From contig DLAF01000057.1 in assembly GCA_002492725.1 (NCBI GenBank), forward strand, positions 1-35,769: a DNA stretch of 35,769 nucleotides. The letters run 5' to 3'. Both the position numbers and the translations under genes were made by a program. This DNA comes from Lachnospiraceae bacterium UBA7054 (lineage in GTDB: Bacteria; Bacillota; Clostridia; Lachnospirales; Lachnospiraceae). Below are positions 1 through 7,440 of the stretch, piece by piece. Below the pieces are notes generated by a model. It was not told where the DNA came from and did not search any database. It saw only the letters and a list, made by a program, of their open reading frames with translations. The stretch's first letter is position 1, and each line of letters starts with the position of its first letter.

Positions 1-70
1 AATTTACTCTTTTCCGAGGTCGCGAAGCAATCCTCGCAGAGTTAATTTACGAAGTAAATTTACTCTTTTC
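1..70. repeat. Tandem hairpin repeat at window edge
   Basis: AATTTACTCTTTTC occurs at 1-14 and again at 57-70, a 56-base period. Positions 39-65 form a hairpin (GAGT, T:T mismatch, AATTTAC, loop GAA, then the complementary arm), and 15-36 form a second one (CGAGG and CCTCG around a 12-base loop). Bases 1-14 match the 3' arm of the first hairpin plus its flank, so the window probably starts inside a further copy. The element overlaps the last codons and stop of the DUF1015 gene. It has no terminator-like T tract on the minus strand. Confidence 0.7.
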
Positions 71-1303
71 GATTCGATGGATCAAAAGCCCGCTCCGCAG
101 TTTTGGCTCAAACCAGGTAGATTTCGGCGGCATCAACCTGCCCGCATCCGAGACGGCAAAAAGTTCATGAATATCCGTGGGATACATGGCAAAAGCCACC
201 TTCGCGTCCGTATGTACCCGCCGTTCCAGTTCCGTAAGGCCTCGGATTCCGCCCACAAAATCAATCCGTTCATCTGTCTTTGGATCTTTGATGCCAAAGG
301 CAGGCTCCAGAAGGTATCTTTGCAGGATCGCCACATCCAGATCCTCTACCGGATCTCCTTTATAACACTCGCTATTTATTGTCAGCCGATACCAGCTGTC
401 CGCATAATACATCCCGATCTCGCCCTTTTTCTGCGGGTGATAAGGTTCTTTTCCCAGCTTCTGCACTTGAAAGGTCTTCTCCAGGACGGAAAAGAAAGCC
501 TTCTCGTCAAAATCCTCCCCCGGCTTCACCACACGGTTATAGTCCATGATCATAAGCTGGTCATCGGGAAACAGCACGGATAAGAAGAAGTTAAACTCCT
601 CCTGCCCCGTATAGTCGGGGAATGCCGCCCGCCGCTTTTTTGATACGTTGACTGCCGAGGCACATCTGTGGTGGCCGTCCGCGATATAGATAGAATCTAC
701 TTTTTGGAAGGCCAAACGGATCCGCTCCACCGCCTCCTCCTCGTCGATCACCCAGATCCTGTGCGTGATCCCGTCATCCGCCGTAAAATCATAGACAGGG
801 GGCGCCTCCATGGCCCGCCTGACCTCCCGCTCAATCTCCTCTTGCCTCCTGTAAGCCAAAAAAATCGGGCCTGTCTGCGCGCTGCACACATCCACATGGC
901 GGATGCGGTCTGCCTCCTTGTCCGCGCGGGTGTTCTCATGCTTTTTGATCACCCGATTATCATAGTCGTCCACACTGGCACAGGCACCGATCCCCACCTG
1001 AGATCTGCCGTCCATCACCAGCTCATAAACATAGTATGCCCGCCTTTTCTCCTGTAGGAAAAACCCGTCTTCTATCATCTGATCAAGCATCTTCCTCGCC
1101 TTCTCATAGACCTCGGGCGCATACATGTCGTAGTTATCCGGAAACTGTGTCTCCGGCCTGTCAATCCTAAGGAACGTGTAATCATCCCCCTTTACCGCCT
1201 CTGCCGCCTCCTGTCTGCTGTAAACGTCATAAGGCAGGGCCGCAATTCTGTCCGCCAAATCCGCCCGGGGCCTGATGGCCTGAAACGGAATGATATCTGC
1301 CAT
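47..1303 (-). CDS. DUF1015 family protein
   Basis: The 418-residue product matches my recollection of the DUF1015 family. It opens with MADIIPFQAIRP and the ALPYDV segment, has a central segment IYIADGHHRCASA (about residues 206-218), and ends in a region that mentions no known catalytic domain. No signal peptide or membrane segment is visible, so it is probably cytoplasmic. The biochemical function is not established. In Clostridia these genes often sit beside serA and serC, as here, which suggests a link to serine metabolism, but this is inference. The start follows AAAGGACGG and its own promoter. The last residues (SKFTS) and the stop are encoded by a hairpin repeat, so the natural C-terminus may have been altered by that element. 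Confidence 0.88.
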   Translation of the reverse strand: MADIIPFQAIRPRADLADRIAALPYDVYSRQEAAEAVKGDDYTFLRIDRPETQFPDNYDMYAPEVYEKARKMLDQMIEDGFFLQEKRRAYYVYELVMDGRSQVGIGACASVDDYDNRVIKKHENTRADKEADRIRHVDVCSAQTGPIFLAYRRQEEIEREVRRAMEAPPVYDFTADDGITHRIWVIDEEEAVERIRLAFQKVDSIYIADGHHRCASAVNVSKKRRAAFPDYTGQEEFNFFLSVLFPDDQLMIMDYNRVVKPGEDFDEKAFFSVLEKTFQVQKLGKEPYHPQKKGEIGMYYADSWYRLTINSECYKGDPVEDLDVAILQRYLLEPAFGIKDPKTDERIDFVGGIRGLTELERRVHTDAKVAFAMYPTDIHELFAVSDAGRLMPPKSTWFEPKLRSGLLIHRIEKSKFTS

Positions 1304-1350
1304 CCTTCATCCGTCCTTTCCCTGTCCGTATTCTGAAAATACTTATGTTT

Positions 1351-1379
1351 ATTCTAACAAATTCCGCTGGTCACTACAA
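1351..1379 (-). promoter_or_regulatory. Promoter of DUF1015 gene
   Basis: On the minus strand TTGTAG (1374-1379) and TAGAAT (1351-1356) are separated by 17 bases and lie about 50 bases upstream of the DUF1015 start. It overlaps the divergent promoter of the small plus-strand gene. Confidence 0.55.
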
Positions 1380-1396
1380 GTAAATCGTGGTAAAAT
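1368..1396 (+). promoter_or_regulatory. Promoter of small plus-strand gene
   Basis: TGGTCA (1368-1373), a 17-base spacer and TAAAAT (1391-1396) precede the small gene at 1478. The -35 element is weak. The leader that follows contains a GCGGGT/ACCCGC stem (about 1401-1433). Confidence 0.45.
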
Positions 1397-1477
1397 ATGT
1401 GCGGGTATAAAACACGCGGCATTTCGCACCCGCTGACAGACCAAATTATACCAATTATACGGAAAGGAAACACAAAC

Positions 1478-1762
1478 ATGACTCCTGAAAATAAAAAGAT
1501 TTTGAACCGAATCAACGCCTATGCCGAAAAAGCCCTGGCAGACATCGATCCGCAAAAAACCCCTGTCTCCTCCCAGCTGGAAACCTTAAAACCGGTTATG
1601 GAAGAACTCGCAAAAGAAACGGGAAAATCGGTGGAAGACATTTTCATCCTCTATATGGATCTTGCAAGCGAGGCCGCCGTGGAGGCGGAAAAACAGCTGC
1701 AGGCAGCTTTGGAGGGCGACGAAGACGCCAATTTTTCCGCCATCGCCAATCGTGTGCAGTAA
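1478..1762 (+). CDS. Small helical protein of unknown function
   Basis: A 94-residue product that I do not recognise. The chosen ATG (1478) follows GGAAAGGAAA at suitable spacing; the longer open frame upstream has no ribosome binding site and would run through the putative leader. The protein is charged, free of cysteine and membrane segments, and looks mostly alpha-helical, with a C-terminal Ala/Glu-rich stretch (EAEKQLQAALEGDEDANF). It is the only plus-strand gene in the first 15 kb and sits convergent with serA, with a hairpin between them. A cytoplasmic or regulatory role is possible but nothing in the sequence identifies it. Confidence 0.7.
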   Translation: MTPENKKILNRINAYAEKALADIDPQKTPVSSQLETLKPVMEELAKETGKSVEDIFILYMDLASEAAVEAEKQLQAALEGDEDANFSAIANRVQ

Positions 1763-1782
1763 AATTCATAAGACCGTCAAAA

Positions 1783-1811
1783 AGAGCCTGTCGTATCATC
1801 TGACAGGCTCT
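1783..1811 (-). terminator. Terminator of serC-serA
   Basis: A perfect 10-bp stem (AGAGCCTGTC with GACAGGCTCT, 9-base loop). Read on the minus strand it is followed by TTTTTGACGG, a T tract, and lies 30 bases after the serA stop. On the plus strand the tail is weak, although it may also help end the small gene transcript. Confidence 0.85.
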
Positions 1812-1840
1812 GCTTATATTATTAGGAATCGTGTGTTATG

Positions 1841-3004
1841 TTATTTTACCACTCTCACGCGGAACACTCCATCGATGGACTGCAGCTTTTCGATAATTTC
1901 TTTCGAAGCCGGCTGCTCGATATCCAGCATGGTATAAGCCACATCTCCTTTGGACTTGTTGGTCATATCGGAGATATTGATGTTGTTATCGCCAAAGCAG
2001 GCGGTAAACTTGGTGATCATGTTCGCGATATTCTTGTGGAAGATCGCCACGCGGCCTGCCTGTTCGCAGATCCCCATATCACATTTGGGATAGTTCACGC
2101 TGTTTGTGATATTGCCGTTCTCGAGATAATTTTTCAGCTCCTTAACAGCCATCACTGCACAATTGTCCTCGGATTCCTCCGTAGACGCGCCAAGATGCGG
2201 GATTACGATACAGCCTTCCTGCCCTGCCGTAGTGGCATTCGGGAAATCAGACACATACTTTCTCACCTTTCCTGCTTTGATACTCTCCAAAACAGCTTTT
2301 TCGTCCACCAGCAGATCTCTGGCAAAGTTTAAGAGGATCACGCCGTCCTTCATCTGGTCGAGCGCTTCTTTCCCGATCATACCCTTCGTGGCATCCATCA
2401 GCGGCACGTGGATAGTGATGATGTCACACTCCGCATAGATATCCTCCACATGGATCACGTGCTTTACATCGCGGCTTAAATTCCAGGCAGCGTCAACGGA
2501 CACATAAGGATCATAGCCGTAAACTTCCATGCCCAGATGCTTTGCCACATTGGCTACCCTGACACCGATGGCACCCAAACCAATGATACCCAGCTTCTTG
2601 CCTTCGATCTCCGTACCCGCAAAGTTCTTCTTGGCTTTCTCCGCATTCTTGCCAACATTCTCATCGGTCTGATTCTCTTTGACCCATTCGATGCCGCCCA
2701 CAACATCGCGGGAGGCGAGAAGCATTCCGGCAATCACCAGCTCCTTCACGCCGTTTGCGTTGGCGCCGGGCGTATTGAAGACCACGATGCCCTTCTCCGC
2801 GCACTTATCAAGCGGAATATTGTTGACGCCTGCACCCGCACGGGCAATGGCTAAAAGGCCCTGCGGCAGTTCCATATCGTGCATGGCGGCACTTCTGACC
2901 AAAATACCGTCCGCTTCCTCGATCTTTTCTGTCCTTTCATACTGATCGCTGAACTTTTCAAGCCCCACCTGCGCGATGGGATTTAAGCAATGATATTTAA
3001 ACAT
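1841..3004 (-). CDS. serA: D-3-phosphoglycerate dehydrogenase with ACT domain
   Basis: The product oxidises 3-phosphoglycerate with NAD+, the first step of serine synthesis. At 387 residues it is the shorter form with one C-terminal ACT domain. The nucleotide-binding Rossmann motif GIIGLGAIGVRVA is near residue 140, an Arg lies in NFARDLLVD, and the catalytic His is in IPHLGASTEESED. The final 70 residues carry the ACT fold (NINISDMTN, then AYTMLDIE). The start MFKYHCLN was chosen because AAGGAGAG lies 8 bases upstream; the open frame continues nine codons further without a better site. It follows serC by 62 bases, so both are probably one transcript. The loop that normally carries the catalytic Glu (DVFEEEP-like) reads YVSDFPNATT here. 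Confidence 0.95.
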   Translation of the reverse strand: MFKYHCLNPIAQVGLEKFSDQYERTEKIEEADGILVRSAAMHDMELPQGLLAIARAGAGVNNIPLDKCAEKGIVVFNTPGANANGVKELVIAGMLLASRDVVGGIEWVKENQTDENVGKNAEKAKKNFAGTEIEGKKLGIIGLGAIGVRVANVAKHLGMEVYGYDPYVSVDAAWNLSRDVKHVIHVEDIYAECDIITIHVPLMDATKGMIGKEALDQMKDGVILLNFARDLLVDEKAVLESIKAGKVRKYVSDFPNATTAGQEGCIVIPHLGASTEESEDNCAVMAVKELKNYLENGNITNSVNYPKCDMGICEQAGRVAIFHKNIANMITKFTACFGDNNINISDMTNKSKGDVAYTMLDIEQPASKEIIEKLQSIDGVFRVRVVK

Positions 3005-3045
3005 TTGTATGACTCTCCTTACCTGATCCAAGTTTATATTTATTC

Positions 3046-3064
3046 AATAACAGTCGCTATTTTT
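3046..3064 (-). repeat. Junction motif copy (serC/serA)
   Basis: Minus-strand reading AAAAATAGCGACTGTTATT, directly after the serC stop and about 45 bases before the serA start. It matches a recurrent AAATAGCGGATGTTAT-like motif found at several gene junctions in this window (see 7418, 17088, 19703, 20737, 24377 and 33063). Confidence 0.5.
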
Positions 3065-3066
3065 CT

Positions 3067-4149
3067 TTACGCGTTATCTTTTTCGAATTCGCGCATAAAC
3101 GCCACCAGCTTCTCCACGCCCTCGATCGGCATCGCATTATAGATGCTGGCACGCATACCGCCCACGGTTCTGTGTCCTTTCAGATTCACAAAGCCCGCCG
3201 CCGTCGCTTCCTTAATGAATTTGGCGTCCATCTCCTCATTTCCCGTGACAAAAGGCACATTCATCAAAGATCTGTCTTCTTTTCTGACCGTACCCTTGAA
3301 AAGGCTGCTCTCATCGAGGAAATCATAAAGAATCTTCGCTTTCTTTTCATTTAACGCCTTCATTGCCTCGAGGCCGCCGTTTTTCAGGAGCCACTTGAAC
3401 ACCTTGCCACAGATATAGATGCCATAGCAGGGGGGCGTGTTGTAAAGAGATTCATTGTCCGCATGCACCTTGAATTTCATCATGGTAGGCGTGCCCGGAA
3501 GCACGTCGTCCGTCAAAAGATCATCCCTGATGATCACCACCTGCGTGCCCGCAGGCCCCACATTCTTCTGCACGCCTGCGTAAACCAGACCGTACTTCGT
3601 CACATCCATCGGCTCCGATAAAAAGCAGGAAGACACGTCAGAAACAAGAATCTTGCCCTTGGTGTTTGGCAGCGTATGGAACTTCGTGCCGTAGATGGTG
3701 TTGTTTTCACAGATATAGACATAATCCATATCTTCCGTGATCGGAAGATCGGAGCAATCCGGAATATAAGAGAAGGTCTCGTCTGCGGAGGACGCAAGCT
3801 CCACCGCTTCACCGTAAAGCTTTGCCTCGGCAAAGGCTTTCTTTGCCCACTGGCCTGTGAGGATATAGCCCGCCTTCTTATGTTTCATCAGATTCATGGG
3901 AACGGACGCAAAGATAAGGCTTGCACCGCCCTGTAAAAATAACACCTTGTAGTTATCCGGAATGTTAAGCAAAGTACGAAGGTCTGCCTCCGCCTCCTTG
4001 ATGATCCCGTCATAGACCTTAGAGCGATGGCTCATCTCCATCACGGACATTCCCGATCCCTTGTAATCAAGCATTTCTTCCGCAGCTTCCTTTAATACCT
4101 CTTCCGGTAAAACCGCGGGTCCCGCAGAAAAATTATACACTCTGGACAC
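3067..4149 (-). CDS. serC: Phosphoserine aminotransferase
   Basis: A PLP enzyme that transfers the amino group of glutamate to 3-phosphohydroxypyruvate, step two of serine synthesis. The 360-residue length is typical. The N-terminus VYNFSAGPAVLPEEVL, the FLQGGASLIF segment, and the PLP-lysine region AGVQKNVGPAG (Lys near residue 195) are diagnostic. The C-terminal GHRTVGGMRASIYNAMP is also characteristic. The start is GTG, supported by GGGAGGAGAG 8 bases upstream; no in-frame ATG is close. It leads the serC-serA transcript from its own promoter. The order serC then serA, with DUF1015 near, is common in Clostridia. Confidence 0.96.
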   Translation of the reverse strand: MSRVYNFSAGPAVLPEEVLKEAAEEMLDYKGSGMSVMEMSHRSKVYDGIIKEAEADLRTLLNIPDNYKVLFLQGGASLIFASVPMNLMKHKKAGYILTGQWAKKAFAEAKLYGEAVELASSADETFSYIPDCSDLPITEDMDYVYICENNTIYGTKFHTLPNTKGKILVSDVSSCFLSEPMDVTKYGLVYAGVQKNVGPAGTQVVIIRDDLLTDDVLPGTPTMMKFKVHADNESLYNTPPCYGIYICGKVFKWLLKNGGLEAMKALNEKKAKILYDFLDESSLFKGTVRKEDRSLMNVPFVTGNEEMDAKFIKEATAAGFVNLKGHRTVGGMRASIYNAMPIEGVEKLVAFMREFEKDNA

Positions 4150-4193
4150 TTTTCTCTCCTCCCGTCCTCATTCGTTTCCGTTTACAAAAACCC

Positions 4194-4222
4194 ATTTTAC
4201 GCTACTATGATACAATAGTCAA
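4194..4222 (-). promoter_or_regulatory. Promoter of serC-serA
   Basis: TTGACT (4217-4222), a 17-base spacer and TAAAAT (4194-4199) on the minus strand, 45 bases before the serC start. It sits in the 103-base gap after the L,D-transpeptidase gene, where I see no strong terminator, so read-through from upstream is also possible. Confidence 0.7.
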
Positions 4223-4252
4223 TGTTTTTTGCTCAGCACACCCTCGGCGCTG

Positions 4253-5650
4253 TTAGTAGAACATCACCACCGGCGTCCCCACTTCCGCCATCTCAAAAAG
4301 CTGTTCCATCGCTGCCCGGGGCGTATTGATACAGCCGTGGGAGCCGTTCGTCTGATAAATCGTGCCTCCGAATTTTCCCCGCCAGGCCGCGTCATGAATC
4401 CCGATATTGCCTTTCACCGGCATCCAGAAATCCACGTGGGAGGCGTAATTGCGCCCCCGCAGAATGCGGTTCTTCTGCTTGGCATACACAAAATTTACCC
4501 CTGAGGGCGTCCCCATCCTGCGGGACGTGTTTCCCGTCACAATGGGAGTATCAATGGTCAGCACACCATCCACGTAGTAGTACATCTTCTGCTCCGTCAT
4601 ATCCACTTCAATATAAGTAGAGCCAATGTCCTCGCTGCCCTGTTTCCATGCCTCCTGCAAATAAGCCGGCTCGTGCACCTCGCTTCTTTTTGCTGCAAAA
4701 GCCTCTTTCAGATAGGCCGTCTCCGCCTCCTGATCCAATTTGTTCCCGTAGAGTCCGCCCTCCACCGTCACCAGATCGCCTCTGGTGGATAAAAACTGCC
4801 TGCTCGCACCCACGGTATCATATTTTTGTGCCAGTGATGCTATAAACTCTTCAATCGCATTTTCCCTTAATTGCAGCTCTCCCGCATCATCCAATAAAAA
4901 ACGCCCGTTATCATCCACAGCGATCCAATCACAGACCACGGCGGCATTCACGGGGATTTCCTCTTCTCCCATCCGATATACGATATCGCACTGCTGGAAG
5001 TTTTTCAGTTTCTCCCAGATATCCAAAGTCTCACGCATCTGCGCCGTCATCTCGAGATCGTGATAACAGCCGGCCTCCACAAGTAAAACTTCGCTTTTCG
5101 CCTCCTCAATGGCTGTGAGCACGGCACCCCTGGCCTCCTCCACAAACAGGATATCCGTCCGCTCATTTACAAGCTCATACCCCTGCGGCGTCCGGACAAT
5201 TTCCACCCTGCGGTCTTTGTCCGGACGTCTCTCCCGGCAGAAGGGAAGTGCCTCAAAACAGGCATCAAAAGCCTCGCTGTCATAGGAGACCACCGGCACC
5301 AAATCCACTTGATTTTTACCAAAAAGACTGTCAATCCACATCCAGGGATTCTGCTGTTGCTGATAGATTTCCAGCGCCTTCTTAAAATCAAACTGATAGG
5401 AAATCTCCCCCGCCGTAATCAGATAGCGGTTGCCGTCCTTATCCTCCACAGTGACACCGTCATAGGTAAACTGCTTCGCCAGATCGTCGTTGACCTCCTG
5501 TAGGCTTCGGCCCGTGCAATAAATGCCGTTGATCCAGGTTCCGTAGGGGAACGCATTGTGATAATACACGGCGAGTCCCACATAGGTTGCCATCAGACTG
5601 ACAGAGACGATACCAAAAATAACCGCCACTTGCTTTAGTAATCTCTTCAT
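4253..5650 (-). CDS. L,D-transpeptidase (YkuD) with peptidoglycan-binding region
   Basis: A cell-wall enzyme expected to form 3-3 crosslinks or attach groups to peptidoglycan stems. The 465-residue protein has one N-terminal membrane segment (residues 8-30), a long extracytoplasmic region resembling the putative peptidoglycan-binding domain found in Clostridial YkuD proteins, and a C-terminal YkuD domain. The catalytic motif is visible as IGIHDAAW, then GSHGCINTP with Cys 440. It ends soon after the catalytic motif, as is usual. The start follows AAAGG. It lies 41 bases after ilvB on the same strand, so it is probably the last gene of the leuB-ilvB transcript, although the functional link is not obvious. 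Confidence 0.92.
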   Translation of the reverse strand: MKRLLKQVAVIFGIVSVSLMATYVGLAVYYHNAFPYGTWINGIYCTGRSLQEVNDDLAKQFTYDGVTVEDKDGNRYLITAGEISYQFDFKKALEIYQQQQNPWMWIDSLFGKNQVDLVPVVSYDSEAFDACFEALPFCRERRPDKDRRVEIVRTPQGYELVNERTDILFVEEARGAVLTAIEEAKSEVLLVEAGCYHDLEMTAQMRETLDIWEKLKNFQQCDIVYRMGEEEIPVNAAVVCDWIAVDDNGRFLLDDAGELQLRENAIEEFIASLAQKYDTVGASRQFLSTRGDLVTVEGGLYGNKLDQEAETAYLKEAFAAKRSEVHEPAYLQEAWKQGSEDIGSTYIEVDMTEQKMYYYVDGVLTIDTPIVTGNTSRRMGTPSGVNFVYAKQKNRILRGRNYASHVDFWMPVKGNIGIHDAAWRGKFGGTIYQTNGSHGCINTPRAAMEQLFEMAEVGTPVVMFY

Positions 5651-5691
5651 CTCTCAACCTTTTTTATCCCAGCGAACAAAGAACATCATTT

Positions 5692-7371
5692 CTATTTCTG
5701 CCGTGCGAGATCCCCCGCGTCAAAGGCCTCACTGATCGGTGCCCCCGCCGGCACCATAGGAAACACCTTATCATCCTCAGGAATCAGGCAATTTAATAAC
5801 ACCGGCTTTTTTAAGGTAATAGCCTTCTCAATGGCAGGTGCAACTTCCTCTTTCTTTGTCACCAAAATCGCCTCACAGCCAAGGCCTTCCGCCACCTTGC
5901 AGAAATCTACACCGTCGTCCAGTACAGTCTGCGAATAGCGTTTCCCATAAAACAGGGTCTGCCACTGTCTCACCATGCCCAGCACGTGATTGTTGATAAC
6001 GACCTGAATGATCGGGATATGATAGCGGCTGGCCGTTGCCAGCTCGTTCATATTCATGCGGAAACACCCATCCCCGGCAATATTGATGCAGATCTTATCG
6101 GGCTGCCCCACCTTGGCGCCGATACAGGCACCCAAGCCGTAGCCCATGGTTCCCAAGCCCCCGGAGGTCAACAGGGTGCGCGGCATTGTATACTTATAAT
6201 ACTGCGCCGCCCACATCTGATGCTGGCCCACATCCGTGGTGATGATGGCCTTTCCTTCCGTAATACGGTCGATTTCCTCCATAATATAAGGACAGGACAG
6301 CACAGAGTCATCGTAAGAAAGCGGATATTTCTGTTTCAGCTCGGCAATATGCCCCATCCACTCGCTATGCGCCTGCTTTTTCAGCTTTTTGTTGAGCGCC
6401 GTGAGCACTTCCCGCAGATCTCCCACCAGGGAAACGTCCGTCCTGATATTCTTATTGATCTCCGCCGCGTCAATATCAATGTGGAGCACCTTCGCATGTT
6501 CCGCGAATTTTTTCGGATTCCCCACCACACGATCGGAAAAGCGCGCACCGAGAGCGATCAGCAGATCACATTCGCTGACACCGAAGTTGGATGTCTTCGT
6601 GCCGTGCATCCCGATCATACCCGTATATCTGTCATCATGGCCGTCGATGACGCCCTTCCCCATCAGGGTATCGCAGACCGGCGCGTCCACAAGGGAGACA
6701 AATTCGCGCACTTCCCTGTATGCTCCTGACAGCACGGCACCGCCGCCCACATAGACAAATGGCTTTTTTGCAGTCTCAATCAGCTTGACAGCTTCATCAA
6801 GCATCTCCTTGGTATACCGTCCCGTCTGCGCTGCGTTCTCCGGTTTCTGTTTCTCATATTCGCAGGAGTTTGCGGTCACATCCTTGGTGATATCGACAAG
6901 GACGGGACCGGGTCTGCCGCTTTTTGCAATGGCAAAAGCCTTCCTGAGTGTATCCGCCAGGATATTTACATCTTTTACAATATAGTTATGCTTGGTGATC
7001 GGCATGGTGATTCCCGCGATATCCACTTCCTGGAAAGAGTCCTTGCCCAAAAGCGGAAGATTCACGTTACAGGTGATCGCCACCACGGGGATTGAATCCA
7101 TATAGGCAGTCGCGATCCCCGTCACCAGATTGGTCGCACCGGGGCCGCTCGTGGCCAAACAGACACCTACCTTTCCCGTAGCTCTCGCATAGCCGTCCGC
7201 AGCATGGGCCGCTCCCTGCTCATGGGACGTCAGAATATGCCTGATCTCTTCGCTGTGCTGATACAGCGCATCATATACGTTTAGAATCGTACCGCCGGGA
7301 TACCCGAAAACAGTATCAACGCCCTGCTCCTTCAGACATTCCACAACGATCTGCGCACCTGTTAAAATCAT
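5692..7371 (-). CDS. ilvB: Acetolactate synthase, large subunit
   Basis: Thiamine-diphosphate enzyme that condenses two pyruvates, or pyruvate and 2-oxobutyrate, at the start of valine, leucine and isoleucine synthesis. The 559-residue protein shows the N-terminal catalytic Glu region SHEQGAAHAADGYARATGKVG (residues about 50-70), the central FAD-type domain, and the ThDP/Mg motif GDGCFRMNMNELATA in the last third. I chose the start MILTGAQIVVECL because GGAGG lies 8 bases upstream; the open frame extends 31 codons into the ilvD intergenic region without support. No ilvN regulatory subunit follows; the next gene is an L,D-transpeptidase. The small subunit must be elsewhere or absent. Confidence 0.95.
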   Translation of the reverse strand: MILTGAQIVVECLKEQGVDTVFGYPGGTILNVYDALYQHSEEIRHILTSHEQGAAHAADGYARATGKVGVCLATSGPGATNLVTGIATAYMDSIPVVAITCNVNLPLLGKDSFQEVDIAGITMPITKHNYIVKDVNILADTLRKAFAIAKSGRPGPVLVDITKDVTANSCEYEKQKPENAAQTGRYTKEMLDEAVKLIETAKKPFVYVGGGAVLSGAYREVREFVSLVDAPVCDTLMGKGVIDGHDDRYTGMIGMHGTKTSNFGVSECDLLIALGARFSDRVVGNPKKFAEHAKVLHIDIDAAEINKNIRTDVSLVGDLREVLTALNKKLKKQAHSEWMGHIAELKQKYPLSYDDSVLSCPYIMEEIDRITEGKAIITTDVGQHQMWAAQYYKYTMPRTLLTSGGLGTMGYGLGACIGAKVGQPDKICINIAGDGCFRMNMNELATASRYHIPIIQVVINNHVLGMVRQWQTLFYGKRYSQTVLDDGVDFCKVAEGLGCEAILVTKKEEVAPAIEKAITLKKPVLLNCLIPEDDKVFPMVPAGAPISEAFDAGDLARQK

Positions 7372-7417
7372 AACTTTTCCTCCATTCCGAGTATTTTGAT
7401 CTCTTTCCCATTGTATT

Positions 7418-7440
7418 AGATAACGCATGCAATTATTTGT
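7418..7440 (-). repeat. Junction motif copy (ilvD/ilvB), divergent
   Basis: Minus-strand reading AAATAATTGCATGCGTTAT overlaps the ilvD stop and lies about 50 bases before ilvB. It is a more distant member of the junction motif set and closest to the copy at 33063 (AAATAATGCATGTTAT). Confidence 0.35.

Noticed and set aside
1..75. CRISPR array at the window start
   Set aside because: Only two partial repeats are seen, they form hairpins that overlap a coding region, and no spacer-like unique segments or cas genes occur.
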